64,000 nt of DNA from Schlesneria paludicola DSM 18645 (lineage in GTDB: Bacteria > Planctomycetota > Planctomycetia > Planctomycetales > Planctomycetaceae): assembly GCF_000255655.1 (NCBI RefSeq), contig NZ_JH636435.1:498209-562208 (forward strand), read 5' to 3'. Positions within the stretch are counted from its first letter, which is position 1, and every line of letters starts with the position of its first letter. Made by a program: the position numbers and the translations under genes. This document shows, one piece after another, positions 1 through 8,500 of this stretch. The notes under the pieces are model-generated. The model worked only from the letters and a program-made list of their open reading frames with translations. It was not told where the DNA came from and did no database searches.

Positions 1-137
1 TCAAGTGCTTCGACGCCGGAACGTGCTAATAAGAGCTTCAGGCCATCTCGACGCAGCAATCCCTCCAGTGCCAAGAGATTCTCTTCGAGGTCATCGACGA
101 GCAGGAAATAGACGGGTTCTGTCGCAGGCGTCGTCAT
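1..137 (-). CDS. Response regulator receiver protein (partial, cut by window edge)
   Basis: Only the first 45 or so codons are present; the rest lies before base 1. The visible N-terminus reads MTTPATEPVYFLLVDDLEEN, the beta1 strand and acidic pocket (DD) of a CheY-like receiver domain; the phosphorylated Asp would lie beyond the edge. The ATG (135-137) overlaps the cheB stop codon by 4 bp (ATGA), so it is the last visible gene of a translationally coupled operon with cheB, cheR and a hybrid histidine kinase. It is probably a phosphoacceptor for that kinase; an output domain cannot be excluded because the C-terminus is missing. Confidence 0.8.
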   Translation of the reverse strand, partial: MTTPATEPVYFLLVDDLEENLLALEGLLRRDGLKLLLARSGVEAL

Positions 138-745
138 TTTCGAGTTACGGCCTCCTGTAGAAAGACCGCAATTTCGGGGATGCTGAGCGATCGAGCGGTG
201 TGGCACGCTTCCAGCGCCGCCTGAGGCATGGTCTTCGCCTGGGCCTGATCCGGTCGTTGCACGAGCGCGACGCCGCCTGCATCCGTCACTGCTCTTAAAC
301 CTCGCGACCCGTCACAATTCGCCCCAGTCAGAATGACACCGATCAAAGCCGGGCCAAAGATATCCGCAGCCGATTCAAACAAGACATCAATCGATGGTCG
401 CGAGAAAAGCACTGGAGCTTCGCTGGAAAGCGACAGACGAAGGTCGGCCTCCACGAGCAAGTGATAATCCGGTGGAGCGAAATACACGGTCCCCGATTCC
501 ATAGGCTCTTTGTCTTCGACCTCCCGCACATCCATTTGGCACTTTGATTTCAAGACACTCGCCAAGAGGCTCTTTCGATCCGAGGGTAAATGCACGACAG
601 TCAAGACTGGCAATGGGAAGTCGCCAGGAAGCGCGGGCAAGAGGACCGAGAGCGCTTCGACCGCCCCAGCGGACGCTCCAATGACGACGGCCTCCGGAGG
701 TACCGCCACGGGGGCAGGCTGTCGCTCGCGACTCAACGCGTTCAT
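134..745 (-). CDS. cheB: CheB-type protein-glutamate methylesterase, catalytic domain only
   Basis: 203 residues spanning just the CheB catalytic domain. The family hydrolyses methyl-glutamate esters (and deamidates Gln) on chemoreceptors. The Ser-His-Asp triad is visible: Ser in VVIGASAGAVEAL (about residue 25), His in TVVHLPSDRKS (about 52) and Asp in LTGANCDGSRGL (about 144). The N-terminal receiver domain of enterobacterial CheB is absent, so activity cannot be controlled by phosphorylation in cis. The start ATG overlaps the cheR stop by 4 bp and its own stop overlaps the next ATG. No CheA, CheW or MCP is visible, so with the adjacent hybrid kinase it more likely serves a non-flagellar signalling module. 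Confidence 0.9.
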   Translation of the reverse strand: MNALSRERQPAPVAVPPEAVVIGASAGAVEALSVLLPALPGDFPLPVLTVVHLPSDRKSLLASVLKSKCQMDVREVEDKEPMESGTVYFAPPDYHLLVEADLRLSLSSEAPVLFSRPSIDVLFESAADIFGPALIGVILTGANCDGSRGLRAVTDAGGVALVQRPDQAQAKTMPQAALEACHTARSLSIPEIAVFLQEAVTRK

Positions 746-1587
746 ACGGTGCCTCGCTTTTGATAGATCTTTTCGTCTCGCGAGAATTCCACAAAGGACT
801 CAGAGTGTCGTGAGAATCGTAAGCTCTCTTTGGCTCCCAATCCCAGAAATCCCTTGCGAACCAATGAATCAGAGAAGAGACCGACCGCCCGATCCTGAAT
901 CCCGAGATCGAAATAGATCAACACATTTCGGCATGAAATCAACTGGACCTCTGCGAATACGGCATCCGAAACCAAACTATGATCCGAAAAGACAGCACGT
1001 TGTCTTAGTGACTTATCAAAGACCGCGGCGCCATACGCCGCGGTATAGTAGTCGGAAAGCGATGACTTTCCGCCTGATTTGCGGTGATTCTCTGTGAACA
1101 AGGGAATGCGTTCAAGTGGATAGACGCCCGCTTCAGCCCGTTTCAGCGCATCGGGATTAATATCAGTCCCATAAAAGAGAGTTTTCTCTTCCAAACCCTC
1201 TTCTCGAAAGAGGATCGCCATCGAATAGAGTTCCTCGCCCGCGCTACAACCCGCGACCCACACCTTAAGCGAAGGATAGGTCCTCAGGTGAGGCACGACT
1301 TGTTCGCGAATCGCTCGAAAGTAGTCCGGATCACGAAACAGCTCGCTGACCTGTACGGTCAGATACGACAGCAATTCCGGAAGCACCGACGAATCGTGCA
1401 AGACGCGATCCTGCAATTGTGAGAATGTCGAACAACCGAAATGGTCTCTGGCTTGAGTCAGCCGACGCTTTACGGATGCCATCGAGTACCCCCGAAAGTC
1501 ATAGTGGTACTTTCGGAAAATGGCCTCGAGCAGAAGCCGCAGTTCAATATCGTCCGTTTTATCTGCCACGTGCCGACACCTTTTCAC
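742..1587 (-). CDS. cheR: CheR-type SAM-dependent protein-glutamate methyltransferase
   Basis: 281 residues, the usual CheR length. An alpha-helical N-domain (residues about 10-75, with the YDFRGYSMASVKRRL segment typical of CheR) precedes the methyltransferase domain. The SAM-binding loop VWVAGCSAGEELYSMAI is clear at about 115, and the later LISCRNVLIYFD segment is the strongly conserved CheR active-site region. The family transfers methyl groups from SAM to receptor glutamates. The gene is coupled by ATGA overlaps to the upstream hybrid kinase and the downstream cheB. No MCP is encoded here, so the substrate is unknown and may be a receptor elsewhere or the kinase coiled coil; the latter is conjecture. 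Confidence 0.92.
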   Translation of the reverse strand: MKRCRHVADKTDDIELRLLLEAIFRKYHYDFRGYSMASVKRRLTQARDHFGCSTFSQLQDRVLHDSSVLPELLSYLTVQVSELFRDPDYFRAIREQVVPHLRTYPSLKVWVAGCSAGEELYSMAILFREEGLEEKTLFYGTDINPDALKRAEAGVYPLERIPLFTENHRKSGGKSSLSDYYTAAYGAAVFDKSLRQRAVFSDHSLVSDAVFAEVQLISCRNVLIYFDLGIQDRAVGLFSDSLVRKGFLGLGAKESLRFSRHSESFVEFSRDEKIYQKRGTV

Positions 1588-4500
1588 CGGGGCATCCAGA
1601 CACGAACGAGCGAAAGCAGCTTTTCGACATCCAGTGGTTTGGACATATAGTCACTGGCCCCCGCTGCCAGGCACCGCTCTTGGTCGTCGCTCATCGCTTT
1701 CGCCGTTAAGACGATGATCGGAAGCTTTTTCCAGGCGGGATTTTTACGGATTTCCATCGTCGCCGTGATTCCATCCATTTCCGGCATCATGATATCCATC
1801 AGTACTAGATCAATCGATTGCTCGGCAGACTCGCCAAAGCGTGCCAGTATCTCAAGGGCCTCGCATCCGTTTCTCGCGATTTCAAGCTGCGCTCCGCGAG
1901 GCTCGAGAATGCTGGTTAATGCAAACACATTTCGGACGTCGTCCTCGACAATCAAAATTCGACGCCCTTCAATCGCCGCATCGCGACTGCGCGCTTTTTC
2001 TAACATTCGCTGCTGCTCAGGTGGCAACTCAGAAACCACCTGATGCAAGAACAGTGTCACTTCGTCCAGAAGCCGCTCCGGCGACTTCGCCCCCTTGATG
2101 ATGATCGATTTCGAATACTTCCGTAACTTTTGCTCTTCGTCCGTCGAGAGATCTCGCCCTGTATAGACAATCACCGGTGGAAACGCATACGCATCTTCAC
2201 GACTCAGCGTCTCCAGCAGGGAATACCCTGACGCATCGGGTAGCGACAGATCGAGTACCATGCAGTCGAACGTCGCAATCTTCAATTGCTCTAGACACTC
2301 GGCGGCACTCGATGCACCAATTGTCTCGACATCGTGCGACCCCAACAGCATCCGCAAGCTTTCCTGCTGCACCGGATCATCTTCCACGACAAGCACGCGT
2401 CGCATGCGTTGCGCCAACCGTACTTCCAATTGCTGAAGCGCGTTCGCCAACTCCTCGCGTTTCACAGGCTTCAACATATATCCGACGGCCCCCAGCGCCA
2501 TCGCCGTCATCGCATAATCACCTGCCGAGATCACATGCACCGGAATGTGCCGCGTCCGTGCGTCATGCTTCAATCGATCGAGTACGGACAGGCCAGAATG
2601 ATCCGGCAACCCTACATCCAGCACGACCGCACTTGGCAGATACTGAACCGCAATTGCCAACCCTTCTTCGGCCGTCAACGCGATCAGACACTGAAAGTCA
2701 ACTTCATGAGCCAGATCATACAGAATGCTGGCAAAGGTGACGTCGTCCTCGACCACCAGAATGACTCGGCTATCCCCCGTTAATCGCTCACGATCGTCTT
2801 CGAGGTGATGAACTCGATTTGATGCCAAACCCTCACTCACCGGGAATGCGAGAGTGGATGGAAGCGAGCTCGGCAATTCGATCGGCGCCGCCACTTGCGA
2901 TTCTGTCGATCGCGAACGAACCGGAGCTTGCCGAACCGGCACCGATTGTGGGTCATACACTTCGGGTATCGTAACGGTAAATGTGCTTCCCCGATTCGGC
3001 TGGCTGACCAACGAAATGTCGCCGCCGAGTCGTCTGGCAAGTTCCCGTGAAATCGACAGCCCAAGCCCCGTTCCTCCAAATTTTCGATTTGAGTTTCCGT
3101 CGGCCTGGCGGAACGCTTCAAATACAATTTCTTGTTGGTGCGTCGATATGCCGATTCCCGTATCAATGATCGAAAACGCGATCTGGTTGCCTGAAGCCGG
3201 GCCTGCCTGGAACGTGACTTCCCCCTTTTCGGTGAACTTCATCGCATTCGAAAGCAGATTCTTGAGAATTTGTTCGAGTCGTTGTCGATCAGTGTGAAGG
3301 GTTTCCGCGCACCCCGGCAGAATACGAAGCACAAAACTCAGTCGCTTCTGATCGGCAACAGGCTGGAACGTTCGCCGCATATCCTCGACCAAATGGGTCA
3401 ATCTGACCGGTTCCGGTCGAATCTCCATGTGACCGGCTTCGATCTTCGATAAGTCCAGAATATCGTTGATCAACGTCAGCAAATCGTTACCCGCCGATTG
3501 AATCGTTTCGGCATAGCGAATTTGCTCGGACGTCAGATTCCCGCTGGGATTGTCCGCCAATAGCTTCGCCAGGATCAGCGATGAATTGAGCGGGGTCCGC
3601 AACTCGTGCGACATATTCGCCAGAAAATCGGACTTGTACTGACTGGCCTGTTCGAGTTCCTGCGTTTGTTCTTGGAGCTTGACGTTTGTGCGATTGACAT
3701 CATCCCGCTGGGCCTCGAGTAACTGCGCCTGCTCTTCGAGCTGGGAATTCGTCTGTTCGAGTTCGGCCTGCTGAAGCTCAAGCCGCGACTGCGATTCCTT
3801 CAATGCACGACTCTGCTCTTCCAACTCTTCATTGGAAACACGCAGTTCTTCGCCTTGTGACTGCAGTTCTTCCGCCTGTCGTTGCGTCTCCTCCAGCAGA
3901 CTCTGCAAGACAGCACGATCATTCGCCGAGCGAACCGCAATTCCGATTGCCCCAGTCGCCGCGTCAAATAATTGCAACAGGGGTTCATTAACAGGATGCA
4001 TGAACCCGAGTTCAATGACGCCATTGACTGCCTCGTCGGACATCACCGGTGCAATGAGCAGCTGCCGTGGGACACTTTGGCCGAATGCCGAGCCCACCGT
4101 CAGATAGCCCGCAGGAACGTCACGAAGCAGAAATGCCCGTTTGTCCCGAGTCGCCTGGCCAAGCAGACCGTCACGGGTATCTAATCGATCGGGAATCCGC
4201 GCCGTGGCTGGAACTCCGTAAGTCGCGACTCGGCGAAAACCACCTGATTCATTTGCGTAAAACACGCCCGCATGCGCATCAAGGTATTCGGCAAAGAATC
4301 GCAGTACATTCTCACCCAATCGCTCCAGCCTCTGATCACCCATCATCACGCGACTAAGATTGATTTCTCCATTTTGCAGCCAGTCTTGTAGTTGACGCGA
4401 CAGGATCGTTTTACGGACGAGATGCGCAACAATGCCAGACAGAATGATCCCGAATATGCATGTCACGACACCACTGACCACCGCGACATGATACGCATTG

Positions 4501-5054
4501 TTCATCGCGACGATTCGCTGTCCTCGACGCTGCCGTTCGGCAAAGAGCATTTCCTGAACTTCGCTACGGATCGCATCCATCGCGCTTTTGCCGCGATCAG
4601 TGATGACAATGTCACGTGCCGCTTCGAATCCCTGCGTTCGCCGAATTTGAATCGTCTCGTCGAGTTCAGCGAGTTTTGCTTCAAGATTGGATTTCAATGC
4701 GAGAAGATGCCTGTGCTGCTCAGAGTTATCTCGAACCAATCTCTCAAGCTCGTCAATCCGTGAACGAACGTTCGCAACCGCCAGTGTATAGGGGGCAAGG
4801 TACCGTTCATCGCCCGTCAACAAGTAACCGCGCTGACCTGTTTCCGTATCTTTGACAAGCGACAAACAGTCATTGATCGCGAGCAGAATCTCATGCGTCT
4901 CGGCGATCAAGACCGCGTTGCGATTCAACGTGTTAGTATTGATGTAGGCAATCAAGCCGCTCGCGGCAAACAGTATTAATGCCGCGGCAAGACCGAGAAA
5001 CAGCTTAGAGGTCGCTCGAAAATCCAGCGTCGTGGGCGAGATCGATTGCAACAT
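1584..5054 (-). CDS. Hybrid sensor histidine kinase: CHASE3-GAF-HisKA-HATPase-REC-REC-REC
   Basis: 1156 residues. An N-terminal TM helix (about 17-38), a CHASE3-type periplasmic sensor containing DTETGQRGYLLTGDERYL, and a second TM (about 190-212) are followed by a GAF domain (about 235-380) and a long Gln/Glu-rich coiled coil (about 385-470). HisKA carries the phospho-His in FLANMSHELRTPLN, and the HATPase has its N box (LKNLLSNAMKFTEKG), G1 box (DTGIGI) and G2 box (GGTGLGLSIS). Three receivers follow: VVLDVGLPDHSG, MVLDLSLPDASG and LVLMDIMMPEMDG each contain a phosphorylatable Asp. It heads the operon with cheR, cheB and a response regulator, all overlapping by 4 bp. The three internal receivers suggest a branched or buffered phosphorelay. 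The stimulus is not deducible. The start has no strong Shine-Dalgarno sequence. Confidence 0.93.
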   Translation of the reverse strand: MLQSISPTTLDFRATSKLFLGLAAALILFAASGLIAYINTNTLNRNAVLIAETHEILLAINDCLSLVKDTETGQRGYLLTGDERYLAPYTLAVANVRSRIDELERLVRDNSEQHRHLLALKSNLEAKLAELDETIQIRRTQGFEAARDIVITDRGKSAMDAIRSEVQEMLFAERQRRGQRIVAMNNAYHVAVVSGVVTCIFGIILSGIVAHLVRKTILSRQLQDWLQNGEINLSRVMMGDQRLERLGENVLRFFAEYLDAHAGVFYANESGGFRRVATYGVPATARIPDRLDTRDGLLGQATRDKRAFLLRDVPAGYLTVGSAFGQSVPRQLLIAPVMSDEAVNGVIELGFMHPVNEPLLQLFDAATGAIGIAVRSANDRAVLQSLLEETQRQAEELQSQGEELRVSNEELEEQSRALKESQSRLELQQAELEQTNSQLEEQAQLLEAQRDDVNRTNVKLQEQTQELEQASQYKSDFLANMSHELRTPLNSSLILAKLLADNPSGNLTSEQIRYAETIQSAGNDLLTLINDILDLSKIEAGHMEIRPEPVRLTHLVEDMRRTFQPVADQKRLSFVLRILPGCAETLHTDRQRLEQILKNLLSNAMKFTEKGEVTFQAGPASGNQIAFSIIDTGIGISTHQQEIVFEAFRQADGNSNRKFGGTGLGLSISRELARRLGGDISLVSQPNRGSTFTVTIPEVYDPQSVPVRQAPVRSRSTESQVAAPIELPSSLPSTLAFPVSEGLASNRVHHLEDDRERLTGDSRVILVVEDDVTFASILYDLAHEVDFQCLIALTAEEGLAIAVQYLPSAVVLDVGLPDHSGLSVLDRLKHDARTRHIPVHVISAGDYAMTAMALGAVGYMLKPVKREELANALQQLEVRLAQRMRRVLVVEDDPVQQESLRMLLGSHDVETIGASSAAECLEQLKIATFDCMVLDLSLPDASGYSLLETLSREDAYAFPPVIVYTGRDLSTDEEQKLRKYSKSIIIKGAKSPERLLDEVTLFLHQVVSELPPEQQRMLEKARSRDAAIEGRRILIVEDDVRNVFALTSILEPRGAQLEIARNGCEALEILARFGESAEQSIDLVLMDIMMPEMDGITATMEIRKNPAWKKLPIIVLTAKAMSDDQERCLAAGASDYMSKPLDVEKLLSLVRVWMPR

Positions 5055-5518
5055 TCGGTGATGGTGTCAATTTTGGGAGGGAGAAACAGCGGCAGGAACT
5101 CTGGAGCCAACGGCATTGCGAACGAAACACGTCCCCCAATTATTGTGTGATGAGACGAAACCCTTAACACCCTCACAATACACGCCCCAAGCTCACTGGG
5201 TTTGGGAGTCGTAGGAAGACCGAACATGCGTTTCGAGAGAGAATCGCCATCAAATCGCGACCATCGCCCCTGTGCGACATCAGATCACACAGTCTCGCAG
5301 GGCAGTAAGCACTTTCAATGCCAGAATTCTAAAATTGCGAACCCAATTCGGCAACGCCGGTGAGTTAAAACAAGACTCAGATCGTCGGCGTCCCGACGGA
5401 CCTGCAAAAGTGATCACGCCTGACTTTAAAGGGAACAATCGCTTCAGCTTTGGCGGATCGCATTCAGGACGGTACGATTCCGCCGGAAACAGATTTTGTA
5501 TCAGGGAGCCTTTCGACA
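5055..5518. other. Divergent intergenic region
   Basis: 464 bp between the divergent kinase operon (minus) and the giant haem protein gene (plus). It must hold promoters for both directions. I see no convincing sigma-70 boxes, tRNA or repeat. A purine-rich AGGGAG at 5503-5508 lies 10 bases before the ATG at 5519 and is a good ribosome binding site, which favours that start over an in-frame ATG at 5450. Confidence 0.5.
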
Positions 5519-8500
5519 ATGATGAAGCGCGCTTGGATTGGGTTATTGGCCATCTGTCTGGTTTTGAACTCGCATTCACGACTGTTTGCCGCTGATGCTG
5601 ATGCGAACGGACTCTTCGCCAGGAAGAACCTCGTTGCCTGGTGCATCGTTCCCTTTGATTCCAAGAAACGCGGTCCCGAAGAACGCGCCGCGATGCTCGA
5701 AAAACTCGGCTTCACCCAGTTTGCATACGACTACCGGGCAGAGCACATTCCGACCTTCGACGCCGAACTCGACGCTCTTAAACGTCATCATATCGAATTG
5801 TCCGCCTGGTGGTTTCCGACGGTTTTCAATGACGAAGCCAAGATGACGCTGGCGGTCTTCAAAAAGCATCACGTGACCCCGCAGCTTTGGGTTACGGGTG
5901 GCGGTGAACCCACCAAGTCAGAACCAGAGCAACAGCAGCGAGTAAAGGCCGAAGCAGCTCGCATCCGTCCGATTGCCGAAGCCGCGGCCGCCGTCGGATG
6001 CAAGGTGGCACTTTACAACCACGGTGGCTGGTTCGGAGAACCCGAAAATCAGATTGCCATCATCCAGGAACTGAAGCTGCCCAACGTCGGCATCGTCTAC
6101 AATCTGCACCACGGACACGATCATCTTGAGCGATTTCCAGAACTGCTCAAGAAAATGCAGCCGTACCTCCTCACTCTCAACTTGAATGGAATGGTCAAGG
6201 CGGGCGACCGACAAGGCCAGAAGATTCTTCAACTTGGACAAGGCGACTTTGACCTTGCACTGCTGAAGACCATCAAGAGCAGCGGCTTTGAGGGCCCCAT
6301 CGGCATTCTCGGCCATACCGACGACGACGCCGAGGAACGGCTGCACGACAATCTCGATGGACTTGACTGGCTGCTGCCACAACTCCAGGGCGTCGCAGCG
6401 GGCCCCAAGCCGAAAATGCGCACTCCGGTTCCCGCCGGACAGAATGCGGCGGCTGTTCAACCAAGAGCAAATCTGACCCATGTCGTTGATGGCAAGTTTG
6501 GCAAAGCCCTGGATGGAAAAGCGGGCGGGGCGTATATCGCTGGCCGCGACGATTTTCATCAATTTCCCCTGACGATCGAGTGCTGGACAAAGCTGACGGA
6601 GTCCGCCCCATACAACATCCTCGTCTCCAACGAACTCAAATCGTCGGGAACGCACTGGGAGTTGTTCTCAATGGCCGGATCAGGCCGCTTGACGTCCTAC
6701 ACACCTGGCTTCGCTCCCGAGCATTGTCACACCACCACGCCCATCTGCGATGGCAAGTGGCACCATGTCGCGATGATCCTTGAAGTCGATCGTGTTCGAC
6801 TCTATGCCGATGGACATCTGGTCGCAGACCAGAAGCACCAGCGGACGGAAATGAAAACAATCAACGGCAATCTCGCCATTGCAAGTCTGGTGGATCAGCA
6901 GATCGGATGCACAGGACTCGTCGATGAAGTGCGAATCTCACGCGGTATTCGTCCACCGACGGCTGTCATGGAAAAGGTCTATACAGTCGACGAGTCCACG
7001 CTGGGACTCTGGCACCTCGACGAACTCGTCAATCAGAAGCAATTCGACGATGCGCTCAAGCTCAGCCCCGCGTTGATTAGCATGAACGTGACGTCCGCTG
7101 ACGCTTCGGCGGGGCGTCCGAAAATCGAAGGGCACTGGGGTGAAGACGCGTTAGGCTTTCGCTGGACAGAAGCAGACTCGCGCGATGATCGGCTTGGGCA
7201 GATGGATACTGGGCCGTTCTTTAGCGGCTCGATTACGGGTGCCGGTGGAACCGTCTACAAGGGCGTCGTTGTCCGTGTTGGCGAGAACCGAACGGCGTCC
7301 ATCTGCTACGACACCGAATTGATTCGGGCATCGGCAGGCTGGACAGGATTTCTCAAGTTTGACCCCGCCCGCTTTGGGATTATTGTCCCCCCGCAAGTCG
7401 CCGGCGATGTTGCCTTCACGACGCCGCGCCTCGGCGGATGGACACGAACCGACGAGTTCTCGAAATTCCGAGAATCAAGCGAATACGGGGGTTTGCCCAA
7501 AGAAGAAGCGCACTACGAAGGGCTTTATCGTCATGCCAATCGCGTCACGCTGAAGTTCGCGATTGGATCGATAACGTCCGGATTACCCACCGAGATCCTG
7601 GAATCACCTTGGCTGGAAGAAAATCACGGTGCATCGGCCCTCAGCCGTACCATTCAAGTGGGGCCGTCCTCAACGCCATTGTCGCTGCTCGTCGCAGAAG
7701 CGGGCGCGCGCATCCGGCTCATTGCCGACCACGAGGTTGCATCACTTCGTCCAGGGCCAGCTAATTCACAGATTGTTGTCGTACCGGCACACGCGAAACC
7801 AATCACGTTCAAATTGCTCTTCGCCGCCGCAGGTGCAAACGACGCTGCATTTAACAGGCTGGCAAGCGAATCTCCGAAGCCTGAAGATTTGTCTCAACTC
7901 CTGAAGCCTGGCTCCACCATTTGGGGTGAGCCGCTCGTGACGCAAGGGGAGGTCTCCAGCAGTCCGGCCGCTCTGACCATCGATACGATCACACTTCCAT
8001 TTGAGAATCGATTTAAAGCACTCATGTTTTGCGGCGGGCACGATTTCTTGCCCGATGGACGCGCCTTTGTTTGTACGTTGCATGGCGATGTCTGGCTGGT
8101 TGACGGGATCGATGACACTTTGCAGAAGATCACCTGGCGCCGATTTGCCACAGGCCTATTCCAGCCGCTCGGCGTGAAGCTTGTCCCACGTCAGAACAGC
8201 GATCGTTCAACCTCCAAGCAATTCGATCTCTATGTCGTTGGACGCGATCAGATTTCGCGGCTGCATGACATTAATGGCGACGGTGAGGCCGACTTCTACG
8301 AAAACTTTAATAACGACGCCTACGTCTCGTTGAACGGACACGAATACGTCACCTGCCTCGAAACAGATCGCGCAGGAAACTTCTACTACATCAAGGGCAA
8401 CTGCAATTCCGCGACTCCGCACGATGGCAGTCTGTTGCAGGTATCACCAGACGGAACGAAGCTGTCGGTGTACGCGACCGGATTTCGAAACTCAAACGGA

